Assembly: GCF_040412085.2 (NCBI RefSeq)
Contig: NZ_CP115920.1
Span: forward strand, 1,240,001 to 1,304,000
Origin: Vibrio sp. CB1-14
Lineage (GTDB): Bacteria; Pseudomonadota; Gammaproteobacteria; Enterobacterales; Vibrionaceae
Reading direction: 5' to 3'
Length of the DNA: 64,000 nucleotides
In this document: piece after piece, positions 62,508 through 64,000 of the stretch
How positions within the stretch are numbered: the stretch's first letter is position 1
How the letters are laid out: the number at the start of each line of letters is the position of its first letter
Position numbers and translations under genes: made by a program
Notes under the pieces: generated by a model
Told to the model about the DNA's origin: nothing
The model's input: only the letters and a program-made list of their open reading frames with translations
Database searches by the model: none

Positions 62508-64000
62508 CTAATCAAGGTTTGACGGCTCAGATTGAACCTGGTTTCGCCCGTTTTGTTTTGCTCTGTATAAAGCAGCATCGGCGCTTTCCAATAATTGCTG
62601 CGTTGTTAGCTGTTCTTCGGCGAGCTGATGAGCAACGCCAACAGAAATCGATAGCACGTTGAACGGATTGTTTCCTGAATGTGGAATGTTGAGTGATATT
62701 ATTTCTTGGCGCATTTTTTCCGCCAAGGTCATGGCTTCTTGAGCTGAGACATTGACCAGCAGGGCACAAAACTCCTCGCCGCCAATACGCGCGACCATAT
62801 GACCACAAGGTACAAGCACTTGCTTTAAAGTGTTGGCCACATAACGCAGCGCAAAATCACCTTGAACGTGACCGTACAGGTCGTTGTATTGTTTGAAGTG
62901 ATCGACATCAATCATCATGGTAGTAATACTACTGACAAAGAGGCTATGAGTATGATGTTCAAGCTCGCTCATGAATGGGCGGCGATTCGGCAACCCAGTT
63001 AGCTCGTCAGTTTCTGCGGCGATGTGTAAACGTTGATTGGCCTCTATAAGTTCCTCTTGCAGCGCGGTCATTTCTTTTTGGCTGCGTAGCCGCAGATGCA
63101 TTTCACTGACTGTGGTTGAAAGCCGACTTAAAATGGCTCGCTGCGTGTCACTCCAGTCATGTGCGCCATGGATATTGGAAGCAATAAGAAGGCCAAATAT
63201 CGCTTTACCATCGATCAGGGGAAAAATGGCTACCGAATCGATTCCTAGCTTCTTCATCATGCTGTACTCAGAATCCGCTTGGCTCTTTAGAAACTCAATG
63301 TCATTAATCACAATAGGTTCTAGAGAAAGTAGACGACGTTGCAGCAATGCCATCGAGCCGATATTGAACCCCTCGAGGTAAGGGTTTTTACTCCCATCTG
63401 CTCGCCATGAATAGCGATAGTGCGCAATATTGTCGTCAATAGTGAGTACGCTGAGTCTGTCGATGTCGAGCAAACGGCCTATGGGCTCAAATGCACGGTA
63501 CATAACTGTCGCCATGTTGTCCTCGCTGCAGGTCAGAATATTGAGTGACATATCGGCGAGGATACGATGCAGCTTACTTTGGGTTTTGTAGGCTTTGGTT
63601 TGAATCTCGATGCTCTGCTCGAGTTGATTCTGATGATGAAGCAGTTGTCGCTCTGTACGTCTTTGTGCCGCTATCGCGCGCCTTGAAGCGTTATTGAGGT
63701 TTTGCAGTGCTTTCGCAACGTAGGAGAGCTCATCTTGACGCTGAGTCAGACTGTTGGGCAGCTTTAATTTACTCGACGTTTGAGGGTTGATGGTTTTTGA
63801 TATCGTATAAAGCTCGTTAAGCGGTTTAGTGACTAGCGAGTAAACCACCACCACAACAATGGCGATGATCACTAAGGCTTCTAGGGTGTTTAAAAGAAAT
63901 CCTAATGCTAACCGAGATAATACTTCTTCTTGAATCTTTGAGTCGTCAATTTGATAGGACAAGGTACCGAGCATTCTACCGTGGTGGCGTAGATCATAGC
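62508..64000 (-). CDS. HAMP-GAF-GGDEF diguanylate cyclase, partial
   Basis: The gene runs off the right edge: the frame is open to the last base and the visible start YDLRHHGRMLGTLSYQID belongs to a periplasmic sensor domain. A membrane helix (LGFLLNTLEALVIIAIVVVV), HAMP, a GAF domain (about 160-300) and a GGDEF domain with RIGGEEFCALL follow. GGEEF is an active variant, so it should make cyclic-di-GMP. The ligand is unknown because the sensor is cut off. Confidence 0.88.
   Translation of the reverse strand, partial: YDLRHHGRMLGTLSYQIDDSKIQEEVLSRLALGFLLNTLEALVIIAIVVVVVYSLVTKPLNELYTISKTINPQTSSKLKLPNSLTQRQDELSYVAKALQNLNNASRRAIAAQRRTERQLLHHQNQLEQSIEIQTKAYKTQSKLHRILADMSLNILTCSEDNMATVMYRAFEPIGRLLDIDRLSVLTIDDNIAHYRYSWRADGSKNPYLEGFNIGSMALLQRRLLSLEPIVINDIEFLKSQADSEYSMMKKLGIDSVAIFPLIDGKAIFGLLIASNIHGAHDWSDTQRAILSRLSTTVSEMHLRLRSQKEMTALQEELIEANQRLHIAAETDELTGLPNRRPFMSELEHHTHSLFVSSITTMMIDVDHFKQYNDLYGHVQGDFALRYVANTLKQVLVPCGHMVARIGGEEFCALLVNVSAQEAMTLAEKMRQEIISLNIPHSGNNPFNVLSISVGVAHQLAEEQLTTQQLLESADAALYRAKQNGRNQVQSEPSNLD

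Noticed and set aside
1-64000. CRISPR arrays, tRNA and rRNA genes.
   Set aside because: No regularly spaced long repeats and no tRNA or rRNA sequence was recognised on either strand.

Overview
The window reads as a Vibrio chromosome (marine Gammaproteobacteria). Clues are a serine protease with a GlyGly-CTERM sorting tail, a Vibrio-type integron attC site, Gamma-type Zur boxes, NorM-type MATE exporters and a D-glutamate (DgcN/DgcA/DgcR) cluster known from marine gammaproteobacteria. No rRNA, tRNA or CRISPR array was seen. All names come from reading motifs by eye; no database search was possible.

Bases 1 to about 20,500 are an accessory region built of mobile-element pieces. It opens inside an OLD-type ATPase/TOPRIM nuclease. 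A large DUF6538-type tyrosine integrase follows, then a Gabija-like defence pair (GajA-like OLD nuclease plus GajB-like UvrD helicase), an IS110 remnant, a membrane protein, and a DUF2971 gene carrying an attC site. Next come a serine recombinase with palindromic sites and a second large integrase that has lost its N-terminus. Beyond these are an unreported 42-codon secreted or lipoprotein-like gene beside a GlyGly-CTERM trypsin-like protease, a group II intron 3' remnant, and a second recombinase module (Integrase_1 type plus two small genes). The region ends with a third DUF6538 integrase cut by an IS5-family element and the decayed tail of another integrase. A paired GGTACT-N7-GGTACT motif precedes two of the related integrases.

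Bases 20,600 to 33,500 hold an RND efflux pump with adaptor and an EF-hand protein, then a chemosensory cluster (cheA-cheW-mcp-cheR-cheB, all on the minus strand). In that cluster CheA carries an internal receiver domain, CheB lacks the phospho-accepting Asp, and cheR is frameshifted.

Bases 34,100 to 48,210 look like a zinc-limitation region. Three near-identical Zur-type palindromes sit in front of (1) a peptide/nickel-type ABC importer with a fused double permease, (2) an operon of dihydroorotase paralogue, short gamma-carbonic-anhydrase-like protein and COG0523 GTPase with a nine-His tract, and (3) an aspartoacylase-like hydrolase. Pairing of COG0523 proteins with paralogues of zinc enzymes under Zur is an established pattern. 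A two-gene unit divergent from operon 2 (a periplasmic-binding-like protein and a membrane protein with a cytoplasmic winged-helix-like tail) shares its promoter region and is unrecognised.

Bases 48,300 to 64,000 are ordinary Vibrio-like core genes: two RhlE-type helicases, a PAS-GGDEF-EAL protein, an L,D-transpeptidase-like protein, NorM, a cold-shock protein, two small basic proteins, the dgcR-dgcN-dgcA cluster, a DUF4056 gene with dgkA, and a HAMP-GAF-GGDEF protein running off the right edge.
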